Assembly: GCA_013397455.1 (NCBI GenBank)
Contig: VYZB01000035.1
Coordinates: 93,340-157,339, forward strand
DNA: 64,000 nt
Direction of reading: 5' to 3'
Source: Crotophaga sulcirostris
Taxonomy: Eukaryota > Chordata > Aves > Cuculiformes > Crotophagidae
In this document: piece after piece, positions 1 to 12,246 of the stretch
How the letters are laid out: each line of letters begins with the position of its first letter
How positions within the stretch are numbered: position 1 is the stretch's first letter
The notes under the pieces: model-generated
What the model was told of the DNA's origin: nothing
What the model saw: the letters and a program-made list of their open reading frames with translations, nothing else
Database searches by the model: none
Made by a program: the position numbers and the translations under genes

Positions 1-3000
1 ACTGACAAGTTAATTATAAAATTTTACTTTTGGAAGTAAAAAGATACAGATTAATCTGATTCTTCAAAACTCTTTTTTTAAAAAATTATTCGACTTGACT
101 TGACTATGGTAATTATATTTTCAAACCACAGAATTTTATCGCGTCTAATGATTATGTTTCTTGGCATTTATTTATGCATGCACACATACATACAGTATGA
201 TACATATTGCTTTCTTTTCTTATTGTGTTGGACACTCAGTGAGTTTGAAGTGGTAGAATCATAACCTATTTGCTCTTTTCTCCAAAAGTTTGTCATAATA
301 TTAGGCAACTCATTCCAGGGGTGTCTTGATCTGGTGCAGCAGATGAGGCACGAGGCAATTCCTGATTGTGGGATTCCTGAGTGCATTTGCCACCATCCTG
401 TTTCCTTGTCAGGCCTCTGCTCCTCCTGGGCTGCCCTGGCTCCCTAGTGCCCAGGATCAGAGCCAAGAGCTGTGGGCCAAGGGAGGGAGTGACAGTGGGG
501 CTGGGGAGCTGCATCTGCAAGGTGGAGGAACAGAGCACACACACCTCACTGTTGTGTTCTTGCACCTCAGCCCTCACCTCTCCTCAGATGACATTTTTCA
601 CTGCATGAAAAATTATTCTTCAGAGGCTTTGCTTTCTTCTGCTAATCAACAGAGCCGACGTTCTGTTCTTCCCCTTTTGCTTTTATCATCATCCACTTGG
701 CTTATTTTCCTCTAGCGTCAGACTCTCTCCTGCTTTAATTCATCTCTCACACAGATAAGTCAAAAGCTGCAATTATTTACTGTATGTGAGGTGGAGGGAG
801 GGAGTGCATTAATTCACAAATAATTTTAAATTTACTCTTCATAAAAGGTGGCGTATGGAGTGTTCTGGCTGCCATCCACTCAGTTTAGCCAGAAAACAAC
901 AGACCAGTCAGAAGTAGTGCCAACTATTCCTGCCTCCTACAGTAGTGTCATTGTGCAGGGACCACTTGAAAGATGAAAGGTCTGAAGACCCTGACCCTGC
1001 ACAGTTCATGGCTTTGCTGCTGTAGGAGTCAATATCCCTTCTAGTCCTATGCTGAGACTTTTTCCCTGCTTGGGGTCTGGGTTGTGACTGTTGGCTTGTT
1101 TTGCCTAGGTCAGAGAACTGCTTCGGTGTTGCTTTCGGAATGGTAGTCTGGGGAGTGGTGGCCTGCAGAAAGACATTAGAACATTCTGTACAGGATACTA
1201 AGGTTGTCAGTGGTCATTCAGTTGGAACTGTGGGGAGGGAAAAAAGAGAAATTATCTCAGCACATGTTCTTAGACTGTACACCATTGAATTACAGAAGAC
1301 TGAATAAGTAAATTTCTGAGATAAGCAACACATAAAGAACACTTGGAAGGAAAAATACATGAGTTCTACCAAGGCTCTTCTCAAGATATAAACCATGCAA
1401 CACAGTGGTAGGAATGGCCAATAGTATTTGTTAATGGCTGATGAATGAAAAGTTAAAAGTGGGCAAATATCCTGTAACTCAAAAAAGAAAATTAAGAGTA
1501 TACAGCTCAAAAAGAATCTCCTGTGTAAGAAGCATAGGTGGATTGAGGTGGGTAGCTGTTATCCAGCTGGGCTTCACACAAATCAAAAAGGACGCCTGAG
1601 AAAATATATCATAAATGTTCATCAGTGCTCGCATACGCACTGTGCTTATATCTAGATTCTTATGTGGGCTAGTGCAAAAGATTGATTAATCATATGACAT
1701 ATCCAGAGAAAATAGTAGCAATCGGCTGTTGTGATACTACGTAAAGACCTGCACCCTGTCAGCAGTTCTCTTGGACTGGATCCTGGTTCCAGCAGCAGCT
1801 GGTGGCAGGGAGTTGTCTGCCAGCCCCAAATCCTTGTGTGAGAACACATTCTGCAGTCAGATTACAACCTTAAAACATGAAATACATGACAGCAGCTCTG
1901 GCATTACTCATGCTGGTGATCACTATGATACTCGTGCTCCTCCTTCCCACATCCAGGTCTATGCCAAAACAAGTTTTAACTATTGCATTTGCTTTGGGGT
2001 AGTAACTTCAATATCACGATGCCCCAGTATAGGCTGCTAATATCTACCCATTTTTTAAAGCACATTGTTAGTTTCTTCTTTCAATTCAGTTTTATTTTAA
2101 GTGAATGTTTTCTGTACCAGCCTTTCATGTGTGATGGGTTAGGGATGACGAGGGCCATGCTCTGTAGCAGTTATGAGCTAACTTGTAAATTACCTGGATT
2201 TGTTACATTTCATTTTATAGAGCCTTTCAAATTAATACAGGGACAGATGCAGTCTTCCAAATTCAGCTGAGTTCACTGCAGACAATACTACCCAACTGTG
2301 GGCTGATGCATTCCACACTTAGAGCTCTACAATTTAAAATTAGCTGAGCTGTTTTATCTGTGTCTGCTGATGAAATAAATGAGGTGTGTTGGGGAGATTT
2401 CTCCCTGCAGAATTTTGAGCTGCGGAAAAGACCTCTAGACAGAAAAAGATAAACATGCATGAATTCTCCTTCCACTTCAGTCCACATGCACTTATGGTAA
2501 AAATAGCAGGGCATTCTCCTTGTTGCATAATCGAGGGATGATATACATTTATCTCAGATGGTTCTGAAACTGGTCCTTTCTGTACTGCCTAGAATGCATG
2601 TGAATGCCCTTGGGAAAAGCAGTATAGCAGCATAAAATGGGGATCATGAACAAGCAATGCTGAGACTTAATGGTACCACTCTCACTGTACTGGCTCTATG
2701 AAAACAAATTGCATCAGGCCGTTTAAGAGCCTCCTTTGCAGCTACACTTTAATAACTCTTGTCTGTTCTTTCTATCAACAAGAGCAAAATTTATAAATAA
2801 TGCTTTGTAGTATGAAGCAGTGGATTCTGTGTGAGCTTTAGCCTAGATATCTGACACAGAAAGGGAGCTTTCCAGCTTAAACAGTGCACTGCACTTTTGT
2901 AAATAGGTCCCTATAGCATTATAGTAAGAAATGAATGACCTGCAGTGGACAGCAAGGGTTTTGCATGAGGTTTAAGTACTGCAGCTGGTAACTAACAATA

Positions 3001-4853
3001 TTTTTAGAATGCTATTAACCTCAGTGAGAGCACTTGCATGCTTTAAATGCAGCATACTCTTAAATATTTTGCTAGAGTAAAGGGGTAGTATGCTCAGCAT
3101 TTGGTATATTCCAAATATTGGATTAGTGCTAAGGTTATACAAATCCTTTTGTTTGGTTTGAGTATTTTGAATTCCAGACTATTTCTTTGTGAGGATGTGC
3201 ACAGGAAGACATTTTAGACCTGTGTTTTGGGAATTGTGCATTTGTTTTAATAATGTGAATGCTGAGGTGCAAAAGGACTCATTTGGAAATGAGTAAATAA
3301 ATGATGGAGGAGTCAGAATATTTTATTTTCTTAATTAAAGTGAGAGTTTGTGGTACAAATGTGTAGTTAGAAAACAACTAATTCTCAGCTGACAAGATTA
3401 GAATTTCCATAGAGAAATGTGCATTAGAGGGTGTACTCAACTGTACTATTGCAGCATCTTATTTTTTAAATTGAACTGAATTGCTATTGATGGTCATCTT
3501 ATAAATGCTGTTAGTGAATTGGTGTAGTAGTACTACTATTGTTACTATTTCCTTTTTGTTAGATGGTAATCTCTGAATAGAACTTAATATCAGCCATAGT
3601 CCCCATCAGAGAAAATGGAAGAGGGGGAGATTAGTCTTTTGATGCACACAACAGGCTCAAAAAGTTACTGTACTACTTTTCACTTTAGCTAGTTCATCTA
3701 CATCTGGAAGTCAGTTACGCCAACACATAATTGGTCTTCGAAGTATGTAGTGATGCTCACTGGCAGGAACCTCAGGAGCAAAGCTGGAACACTCCTTTAC
3801 ATTGTAAAGGAATGTATTCACTATCGTTTTATATAATATTTCAGAATCTGAGAAGATGACAAATGTAAATATGAAGATTGTTTTATAATTAATTTTACTG
3901 AGAACATTAGTTATATGTCAGTGTAGTGATGGGAATACTTAATTGTCTGTGCTAACAGAAAGCATATTATAAAATTTTAAAAGTCATGAAATTCAGAGCA
4001 AAAGCTAATTAACAGCCAACAGTGGATGCTTTGGTTTTAAAATATTGGACTGTAAATTTTGAAGACAAATGTATATGTATGGCAACCAAATTTCTTACTA
4101 CAAGAGGAGTAACGCAGAGAGTGTGTCTTACAATAGTTGCTCATTAATGCTAGTTTCTTATATGTTTTAAATTCAGCTTCCACAAACTAAACATAAATAA
4201 GTGTAAATAGTAAATTTTCCCCATCTAAAACAATTGAAGTTTTAAAAGAAATTATTATAAAGTAACTGTGTTTTTAAAGGCTACAGTTTTAATAATATAT
4301 GCAAGTCAAATAAGTGCGTGCCCTTTAAAGGTTTTGCTAAATAATGACTTTAACTTCTCATTTTGCTTATGTGAGCAATTAAACCCAGTGAATCTACTCC
4401 AGAGTGGGTGTTACCCATTAACACCAATTTAACAATTCAAAACTGCTTAGGGGGTAGGTGATGCTTTTCTGTCCCACTGCCTCAGTCCTACACCTTCCCC
4501 CTTGTTTACTCTGGAATTTATCATTGGCTTCGCTGGGTCCAATTCAGCTCACTAACTTTGCAGAAAATCATACAGTTGAGTTTTCCAGATCACTATTATT
4601 ACTTGTAATTTAGCAGCATGAAACAGACTGGGACACAAAGTGGCACAAAATGATGAGAGATGGAAGTGTAAAAATGGTATGTGCAAGACCACTTCCTTTC
4701 AGAAGCTCACAGTGGCTCAAAATAGGATGTGTAATATAATCTTGGGCAGAACGGATGTTCAAACTGCATGATATGGTCTGTAAACTGTAGATCTTTGCAG
4801 TTGCCTTTATTCAATTATAAGCTAGTTAAAGAATGTGTAAAACAATATATAAA
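1..4853. other. Unique AT-rich noncoding DNA
   Basis: No gene or recognised repeat. Open frames are short and lack recognisable domains. The longest is a 115-codon plus-strand frame at 368-715 that begins with GTG and is low in complexity (rich in Leu, Ser and Pro), as expected from the locally GC-richer block at about 310-590. A near-perfect palindrome with 9-base arms lies at 3793-3811. Nothing else structured was seen. Confidence 0.6.
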
Positions 4854-5196
4854 TAGCCTTTCAGTATATGACAGGGGGCTTGTAAGAAAGCGAGAGACTT
4901 TATCAGGATCTTTAGTGGCAGAACAAGGGACAACGGTTTTAACCTGAAAGAGGATAGATTGACATTGGGTTATAAGGAAGAAATTTTTTACTGTGAGCGT
5001 GGTGAGACCCAGGAACATGTTTCCCAGAGAAGTTGTGGATGCCCTATCACTGGAAGTGTTCAATCTCAGGTAGGATAGGGTTTTGAGCAACCTGATCCTA
5101 GCAGAATGTGTCCCTGCCCATGGCAGGGGGGGTGGACTAGATGATTTTTAATATTCTCTTCCAATCCAAACCATTCTGTAATTCTAAGAAATTCTG
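4854..5196 (+). mobile_element. CR1 LINE 3' fragment (5'-truncated)
   Basis: This is the 3' end of a CR1 non-LTR retrotransposon in sense orientation. It begins inside the C-terminal part of ORF2 (the sequence around 4864-4905 matches the CR1 segment encoding a YLKG-YKKAGE-like stretch). It continues through the segment for the RKKFF and NRLPREVV-like motifs (around 4975-5035), then the 3' UTR with the CCCATGGCAGGGGG motif (5116-5130) and the terminal repeat of ATTCT-like octamers (5174-5196). Many substitutions break the frame, so the copy is old. It belongs to the same 3'-tail group as the copies at 53.5-54.9 kb and 59.0-59.5 kb. No target-site duplication is evident. CR1 elements insert by target-primed reverse transcription and usually lose their 5' ends, which explains the truncation. 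Confidence 0.93.
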
Positions 5197-6584
5197 AAAT
5201 TTTAGAAGCTGCTTTTTGGAGGTTTGAATTCTTCCCCCCACTAGTGTTTTTGATTCTTCTACCTTTTCTCTGCTCCTACTGTATCAGTGCATAAGTGTAA
5301 GCGTTGCTGTCTGCAGTATAAATTCTTGGTGTTCTGAAGCATCTCTGAATTCAAGGTACCAACATAGGTACCTGCCTCTATAGGCTTGCTTGAGCTACTG
5401 TTGCTGTTCTGTCCCTCAAGCTGCTGTGTTTTAATGTGTTGAGAATAAATACCATTTGGAAGAGCTTCTCTGATTTTTGAGACTCATTCCTGAGGAACAT
5501 AAGCTCTCTGTAATACCCCTTCTCATGGAAGGATATCATGAGACACTGATCTGGCACCAGCTCACACGTTGCTCAGCTGACTGAATGAGTGGCTCAACCA
5601 GAAGGGAAGAAGTCTTTCTTCCCACTCCTGGCTGAGTTGTCCTACCCTGTGGGCTGTGCTGGTCCCAGAGGGAAAGCAGCAGAAACTTACCTGAAGAAAC
5701 ATGACAGATTTTGAGGGTAGATGGATTCATGGAGATTAAGCACTTTATTAAAGAATAAGAAGTAAGAAAAAAGGTCTCAGTAACCCACAAAATTTGTTGA
5801 AGTGTAAGGAGGAGAGTGGGGACAAAAAGGTGGAAACCAGGGACAGTGGCTTTCCATGATACAGAACCATTAGCTCAACTTCAGGAGACACCACAGCTGA
5901 AGTGATGGTCTCTTGCATCACAAAGAAGTACTTTGCTAGGCAGCATGCTTATTTTTTAGGAGGCAGAGAGAGGCTTCAAGACCTAAGAAACAGCAAAAAA
6001 ATCCTGCAAGTAAAATATTTCCTGCATATTTATCGCTCTGAGGCAATCAGATTTTTTTTTTCTCAGTGGTTGCAGGAACCAAACCTCTCTAGTCTCCTTA
6101 GTTGTACCTCATTTGCCCTGTCTTTACAGCACTATCTGTGTACATCTTATTCCTCAAGCAGTTAAAAAGCATTCCCTTAGATGATTATTTCCCTGAATAT
6201 TGCAGTAGCTCCAAGGCCATATTTTGGTAAAAGTGTGAGGAAAGAACTGGGTGTATTTCTGTACTTAGTTACCATTCCTTTTAAGTCTCTTTTTTATCCT
6301 TTTTTTTTTTTTGAAGATGATTATATCTTGTTTTAGGCTCACTTCTTCAACCGAGTTTTGTATGGGCAGTGCTATCCCTTCGGGGTTTGGGTTTTTTTTT
6401 TTTGTTTTGTTTCTTTTAATTTGAAAGAGTGACCATTCTGGTGAATCGTGTCCATTATTCCATGTTGGAAGACAATATATCGCAAGATCTTTTGAAATTT
6501 GGGGACTGAAATATTGGCAGCATAGGCCATTGAGATTAAGATGATGTTCAGAAACAAAAATTGAGATTGCAATTTTAATTTATT

Positions 6585-6636
6585 TGTGTGTGTGTGTATA
6601 TGTTTGTGGGTGCATGTACATATGTGTATATACACA
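6585..6636. repeat. TG/TA microsatellite with palindromic end
   Basis: A TG dinucleotide run occupies 6585-6597 and is followed by degenerate TG/TA/CA repeats. It ends in a perfect 14-base palindrome, TGTGTATATACACA, at 6623-6636. Alternating purine-pyrimidine tracts of this kind are length-variable and can adopt non-B DNA forms. No gene association is visible. Confidence 0.8.
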
Positions 6637-9613
6637 CAAAATTTCTAAAATACACATGTGAACACCATGCATATATACCTAGGGCTGCTAAATTGTAGCA
6701 CACCTTAATGACCTCACATGGTCAGCAGTTCTAAATATAAATTGCAAATCATTATTGCTTATTTTATGATCTTGCTCTTGAGGTAAACCAGAGAAAAGCA
6801 CATGTAGAATAGATGGCTACTGTTTACACAGGAGCTCTGGATGAGGAGCACCTCTGAAATTTAGACAATAAGCTATTCCAGTCTCTAATGATAGATTGCA
6901 TTAGTTTAGTTTAGGTATTTCAATTGGAATATTTGTCTTAGTCTTTCTTTATCTCTACAAGATATATACTTGAGCACATTTTTCAATTAAAAACAAAGAC
7001 TCTTGGGCTGCGTTTCTAAATTTCAGCATAAATTTTTATTCTGAAGTCATAAGTCCCTGAAAATAGCAAGGGGGAAGATTATAAGTCTCTGACATTACCT
7101 TATCTATATAGCTGAGAACAGCATCACTACAATAAAAGAAGATAGCAGTGTCTCCCATTGATTGTTGTTTGATGAATGTAAAGCAATTTACTGGAATGCA
7201 ATTAGCATTCGCAATTGCATTACTGTGGGGAATTTTTTTATGCTGGCTTTGAATTGAAAATCTATACATTTTCTGGCTATGAGTCACTTCTAAGGAAGCT
7301 TTCTTTCTTTTATTTTTTTTTTTTAGGTTTCAGAACTATAATTTGTGGAATGCTAGGAGGAAGTAAACCTAGAATTTTATGTTTAAAATATGCTGAAGGA
7401 CAAATTGTACAGTATATTTACTGCCGTAGATGACTTGGATTTAAATTTGTAATGCTGTGCTTTGCTGGAGAACTAGTTTTTCGGGGGTTTTATAGAAAAA
7501 TACATTTTTTGAAAAAACAAACAACTTTGAGATACGGATGTCTTAGCAACCTTGAAATAATTTGATTAATGTATGAATTAAGAAACTTGAAGTACACAGA
7601 TTAAATAAGCAAATCAATATGCTGATACAATAAGATCTGTGTACAATGACAGGATAACAATACAACAAGAAGTAACAATGCTACCTTTTCAAAAGCATCC
7701 AGATCATCAACAAGAAATGTGCATGTGTGAAAGTGCTTTGTTGGTCACACCATTCTGTCTGCACTTTAAAGAATTGTAAATTTGGTTATACCCCAGTTGT
7801 GATTATTACTGCATCACGCAGAAATTATATCGAGTTTTTTTAAAAAGTATGTACAGACGTGTTGATTCACAATTTGAATTTTCTGTGGACCTATATGTGA
7901 ATGATTGTCAGTTTTACCAGACAAATGTCAGTTGGTATGCAGAGGGTATCAATGAAAAATGTGTGTATGTTGTAGTGGGCTGTCAGCATCCTCCCAGTGA
8001 TGACACATGAATACAATAGCAAAAGTAATCTGTATGGTACTTTTTAATGGCTTTTATATGTTATGGACCAAGTGCTGTTATCCTAATATAAAGGCTTCCA
8101 TAGAGAACTAGCTGTGAATGTTTGTTAGTTTCAAAACATAGTTATTTTTAACACTCTCAGTTAAAGTTATCTTGCTATAATGGTGTATAGTATGCCTTAA
8201 CCACTTTAGGAGAAGCTTCTCTTTTATGTGTTTGACCTTAGAGGTCTTACAAAGTCCCATTCCCTATTGCACCTTGTGTACGTTAATCTTTATGAGGTCT
8301 AGAAAGAATTGCTACTGAATTTCTGGATACTATATTAATTTTCCCACTGGGATGTTATCTTCTGAGCTTTCAAAGGATTTTTTTTTTTTTTGGTAATGAA
8401 AACTGGTAAAGAAAGCATAAGACAGGAATAGGAGCAAAGGAGTTTCTGTGTTTATAAATATAACATAGTGCTAGATCCTATAATATCTATTTTTCCACTG
8501 ATAACTTTCTTGATTTTAATAGTGAACTTTTTAACTGGGATTGACATTAATATTTTAGAGGGAGTAGAACTGTCTGTGTTGCCCCATGACTGCCTTGCTT
8601 TGGAAAAAGAATGCTATTCCCATTTACCCCCATTCACTGCTCCAATCAGGCTGTGCATTGGCAAGTCTGCCATTATAAAGAGTGGCTAGAAACTTTGACA
8701 CACATCTTCTGTTAGTAATAAGCAAATGCAATTTAGGAAGAATCACTGGGGTAGCAATGCAGTCCCTGCTTCCTTCAGAATTAGCTCTGCTGCATTTTCA
8801 TTTATCATTAATAATCAGTGGATGACTATGACTTCATATTTTCCATGTTTTCTTTTCAAGGAAAAAAGCTAGATACTCGTGCCACTGCCACAGCCTCAAA
8901 TTTTCTGTCAGTTAAGTTCTATGCAGACCTAAATCAACCAATATAAAATGCAAGATGAAAGGAGCGAGGTAAAATTGTGACTATGTGAACAGAAGCCTTA
9001 ATAATTTTCTAAAAATAAAAATAAATAGATTTTCTATTTCCCTGGCTGAAATACCAGCAATTTTGTATTGCTGAGTTTCAAGGCTGGATGTGTTCCAAAT
9101 ATAATTATGGCAAACAGTTTTCTTAAAGAGGGAGATTTGCATTCTTTCTACATTAAACTTCTAAAGTTAACCTCTTAATGCATCTCCTCTTCTGTATTGC
9201 TGTATTACTCAGACCACATATTACATTGGTGTGCCCTGAGTTTCCTCACCAAACAGTCCTATGGCTAAAAGCAGATAGTGGCTTTGTCCTGGATGGGGCA
9301 AAATATTTTCTTAAGTTTGTCTTGCCATTTTATGTTTGTAAGGCTGTTTTGGCACTTTCAAATATATTCATCAAAATTCTGTCTTAGCTGCTATTTTTCT
9401 GGAACACGCATTTCCTGGGCTTCAGTGGAATTCAGCATTTCATCCAGAAACTACTGAAAATAAACTGTGTGTGTAACACTTGTAATTGAGTGCTGGGTGG
9501 TATCTACCCAGTGTTCAGACTGGGGTAGATGTTGTGCTGCTGCTGCTTCTGTTTTATGAGGAGTGACATATTGTGACCAAGGGACAGACTGGCTAAGGAA
9601 CCATCACCTGACA

Positions 9614-9742
9614 CGAAGGCAAGAGCGTGTTAGGCAGCTGTTTAAGTTACTCTGCTCCTGCGTGATCAGTGACTCCTGGCTCCTGATAACTAACCTAACA
9701 GAATCCGTTGCGCAGCAGGGGATAGGAGCCGCTGTTTGTTAC
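9614..9742. promoter_or_regulatory. CpG-dense block in a CpG-poor background (candidate regulatory element)
   Basis: Seven CpG dinucleotides fall within about 130 bases (in ACACGAAG, GAGCGTG, TGCGTGA, TCCGTTGCGCAG, GCCGCTG and TACGTTA contexts), and three more follow by about 10070. The surrounding unique sequence has far fewer. A 12-base direct repeat, CAGGGGATAGGA, occurs at 9716-9727 and again at 9803-9814. Undepleted CpG suggests either germline hypomethylation (an enhancer or minor promoter) or recently inserted DNA that has not yet decayed. No TATA box, transcript start or known repeat was recognised, so the functional call is an inference. Confidence 0.25.
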
Positions 9743-12188
9743 GTTATTGATTACCTGATTAGTGTTGTCTTGTCTCTATGAAGGCAACAGCTCCTGTTTC
9801 TTCAGGGGATAGGACTTGTGGCTTCATGCAGAGCCTTCTTACAGGGACGAAGGCTGGTTTCTTGCCCTGAGCAAGCTCACTGCTGTTATGGGAGACTCTG
9901 GTAGTCTTGAAGGAACGTATTATCAGTGGAAGCCCAGAACTCATTTCTCATGGAGGCAAGAATAAAAAGACCATATGGGAAGGAATATGGGAGACAACTG
10001 CTCCTGTATATACAGGAATAAGCAGGAAGCAAGAGCTCCTTCATTGTAAGACTTCAGGAGCCGATAAAATATTTTTCTACTTCCACATGAAGCAGGCATC
10101 CTAACTTACTAGGCTTAGTGCCACTTTCCCTCCACCCACCCCATGCCCTTCACACATTCTGTACAAAGATCCTTTTCTTTATTTCATCTTTTTAAGGACC
10201 TTTAGCAGAGGTAAAGGGTGACAGCTTTTAAGCAGAATCTTTGTGGTGACCTTGTAAGAAGGTTAGTTTGTGCTGAGCCTATCCAAGCTGAGTGCAGTGT
10301 TTTGATTTCATTTTGACCCTGGTTTTAAAATCATTGGAAATTACTCAAGGGAAAGAAGGGATTTTTGGAGATCTTATCTCTCTCTACCAGCTGTTATATG
10401 CTGTTCAAACTGGGGAAAGCTGTTGTACAAGTACAGTTACTGCATTGGAGGTAGACCAGAGTTATTTCATGTGGAAGCTGGAGGACTTTCCTTCAGGCTT
10501 AGCCATGAGTGACCAAGACAGTGCTAGTGAGTCTGTGTGTTTTGAGAACAGATTGCAGCAAACACAGTAGGCTTTGCTTATATTTGCTGGCAAGCCATTT
10601 AAGTAACATTGACAAAAGATGGAAGATCAGGACTGTTTACCTTTCTGGGATTAAAAGACCAAATTGTGTATGTTATTTTCACTGGCATGAAGGGGATTAG
10701 ACAGGAGGAGGAGTCATAATAGGTTGATGCTACTTAGAAATAGTAATCTGAAAACATTTAAACCTGCTTTTAATGCAGCTTCTGAAACAAAGGCAGTAGC
10801 CCAGCCCCTCTAAAACTATGTCATTATCACTGTGGAAGGCGGATTCATTTATAAAAATAATTAAATAAACAAACTGCTGCACAGTTTGGCATTACCCATC
10901 AGGAGGACAGAGTAAATATTATCCGTTCAACTCATCAAATCAAATATGGGATTTGAAAAAGACACTCTGAGGAAGAGATCATGGAAGCTTCAATCACAGC
11001 ATTTTGCCCAGAACTGAGTCTTGGGAGTAAATTGGAAGAGAAAACTGAGCTCTCTCTGCCAACAGTGATGCATATCTTGAGGTCTCATTTGCATCTTTCT
11101 TTCCTGATAATGAACTTTACAGGCAGCTATCAAGAACAGAACAAAAGCCAAAAGAACCACCTCAGGGTTTATTAGTTGAAAGTCCTGAATGGGATCAGTG
11201 AGTGTAATTTGTCTCAGAAGTATTTTCTCACCTCTTGTGTGTTCCTCTATGTCTATCAGCTACATTTTGTTTGGTGCTGTTGAGATTACAAAAATACAGT
11301 ATTAATTCATAGATGAAAAATGATTTTTATCAACTTGGTGTTAACACATTTGAAAGATACAAAGCAGTATAATAACAGAAGTTGGAGAACAAAGTGGAGG
11401 CAGGAAAGTGGTGTTCTTTGAAACCACTGTTTGCTGAAGTCCTATCAGCAACTGGAGCAGCGGGAGTTTTTATCAAGGGGAAAAAAGTCTCAAAATGTAA
11501 TTTCTTTTGCGAATGAGATAAATGAAATAAAGGCTTCAGTTGATGAAATAAGGCCATAAATGCAGAAATTTACATAATAAAGTTAGTTGTCAAACACATA
11601 AAAGGATCACATCTGAGAAGAGGAGTCTGGCCAAGGATCATGTTATATACCTTTTATGGATATACTTATAAAACCCTTTGAGTGAGAAAAAAGACATGGC
11701 CATCAGATGCTGTGGAACAAGGACCTACAAAGAACTGCTGTGAAGGGGAAGGCCAATGCCTCCGGATCTGAAAGTCAGGTTCAGTGCCTTATTTGCTGAG
11801 TAAAGGGACAAAACTGAGAATGCATTGAAATTACATGAAGTAATATGTACTTGGCTGTTGAATAAGAAGTACATTACAGATAGACAAGGTCTCAAGTGAT
11901 TGTTAAAATGGTAATTTCCTTATGATTTTTTGAGAATTCTTATTAGAGCACTTACTCTTCGTCAAAGATGGTCTGAAGTCCTCTCATTTGAAAGCAATGA
12001 TAACATAACCATTTCTGCTGTGCGTGGTAGTTGCGAAAGGAAGATAGATGGTTAGATATTCAAAGCTGCCTTAAGGAACAGGGAAGTTAGAAGTGACACT
12101 ATGGGAAGACTGGTCTTTACCTGCATTTCTGAACAAGAGGAAAACCAACTGCTTACTTGGTATTAGTAATTCTTAGTCTTCCCTATTG

Positions 12189-12246
12189 TGGTTTATCTTC
12201 TGTACCTTCCTGAATTAGATGATGATGCATTCAGGAAGGTAAACCA
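12189..12246. repeat. Inverted repeat, 18-base arms with an asymmetric 9-base bulge
   Basis: The right arm, 12229-12246, is the exact complement of the left arm once nine bases (12196-12204) in the left arm are looped out. The left arm is 12189-12195 plus 12205-12215, and the loop is 12216-12228. The inner 13 bases of each arm (12203-12215 and 12229-12241) pair perfectly. As RNA this would form a short stem-loop about 58 nt long. It is shorter than a usual microRNA precursor, and no known mature microRNA sequence was recognised. It could be a relic of a small DNA transposon terminal repeat or simply a chance palindrome. Confidence 0.7.

Noticed and set aside
368..715. 115-codon plus-strand frame as a gene
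   Set aside because: It starts at GTG, is low in complexity, and both strands are equally open because of local GC-rich composition; there is no recognisable protein.
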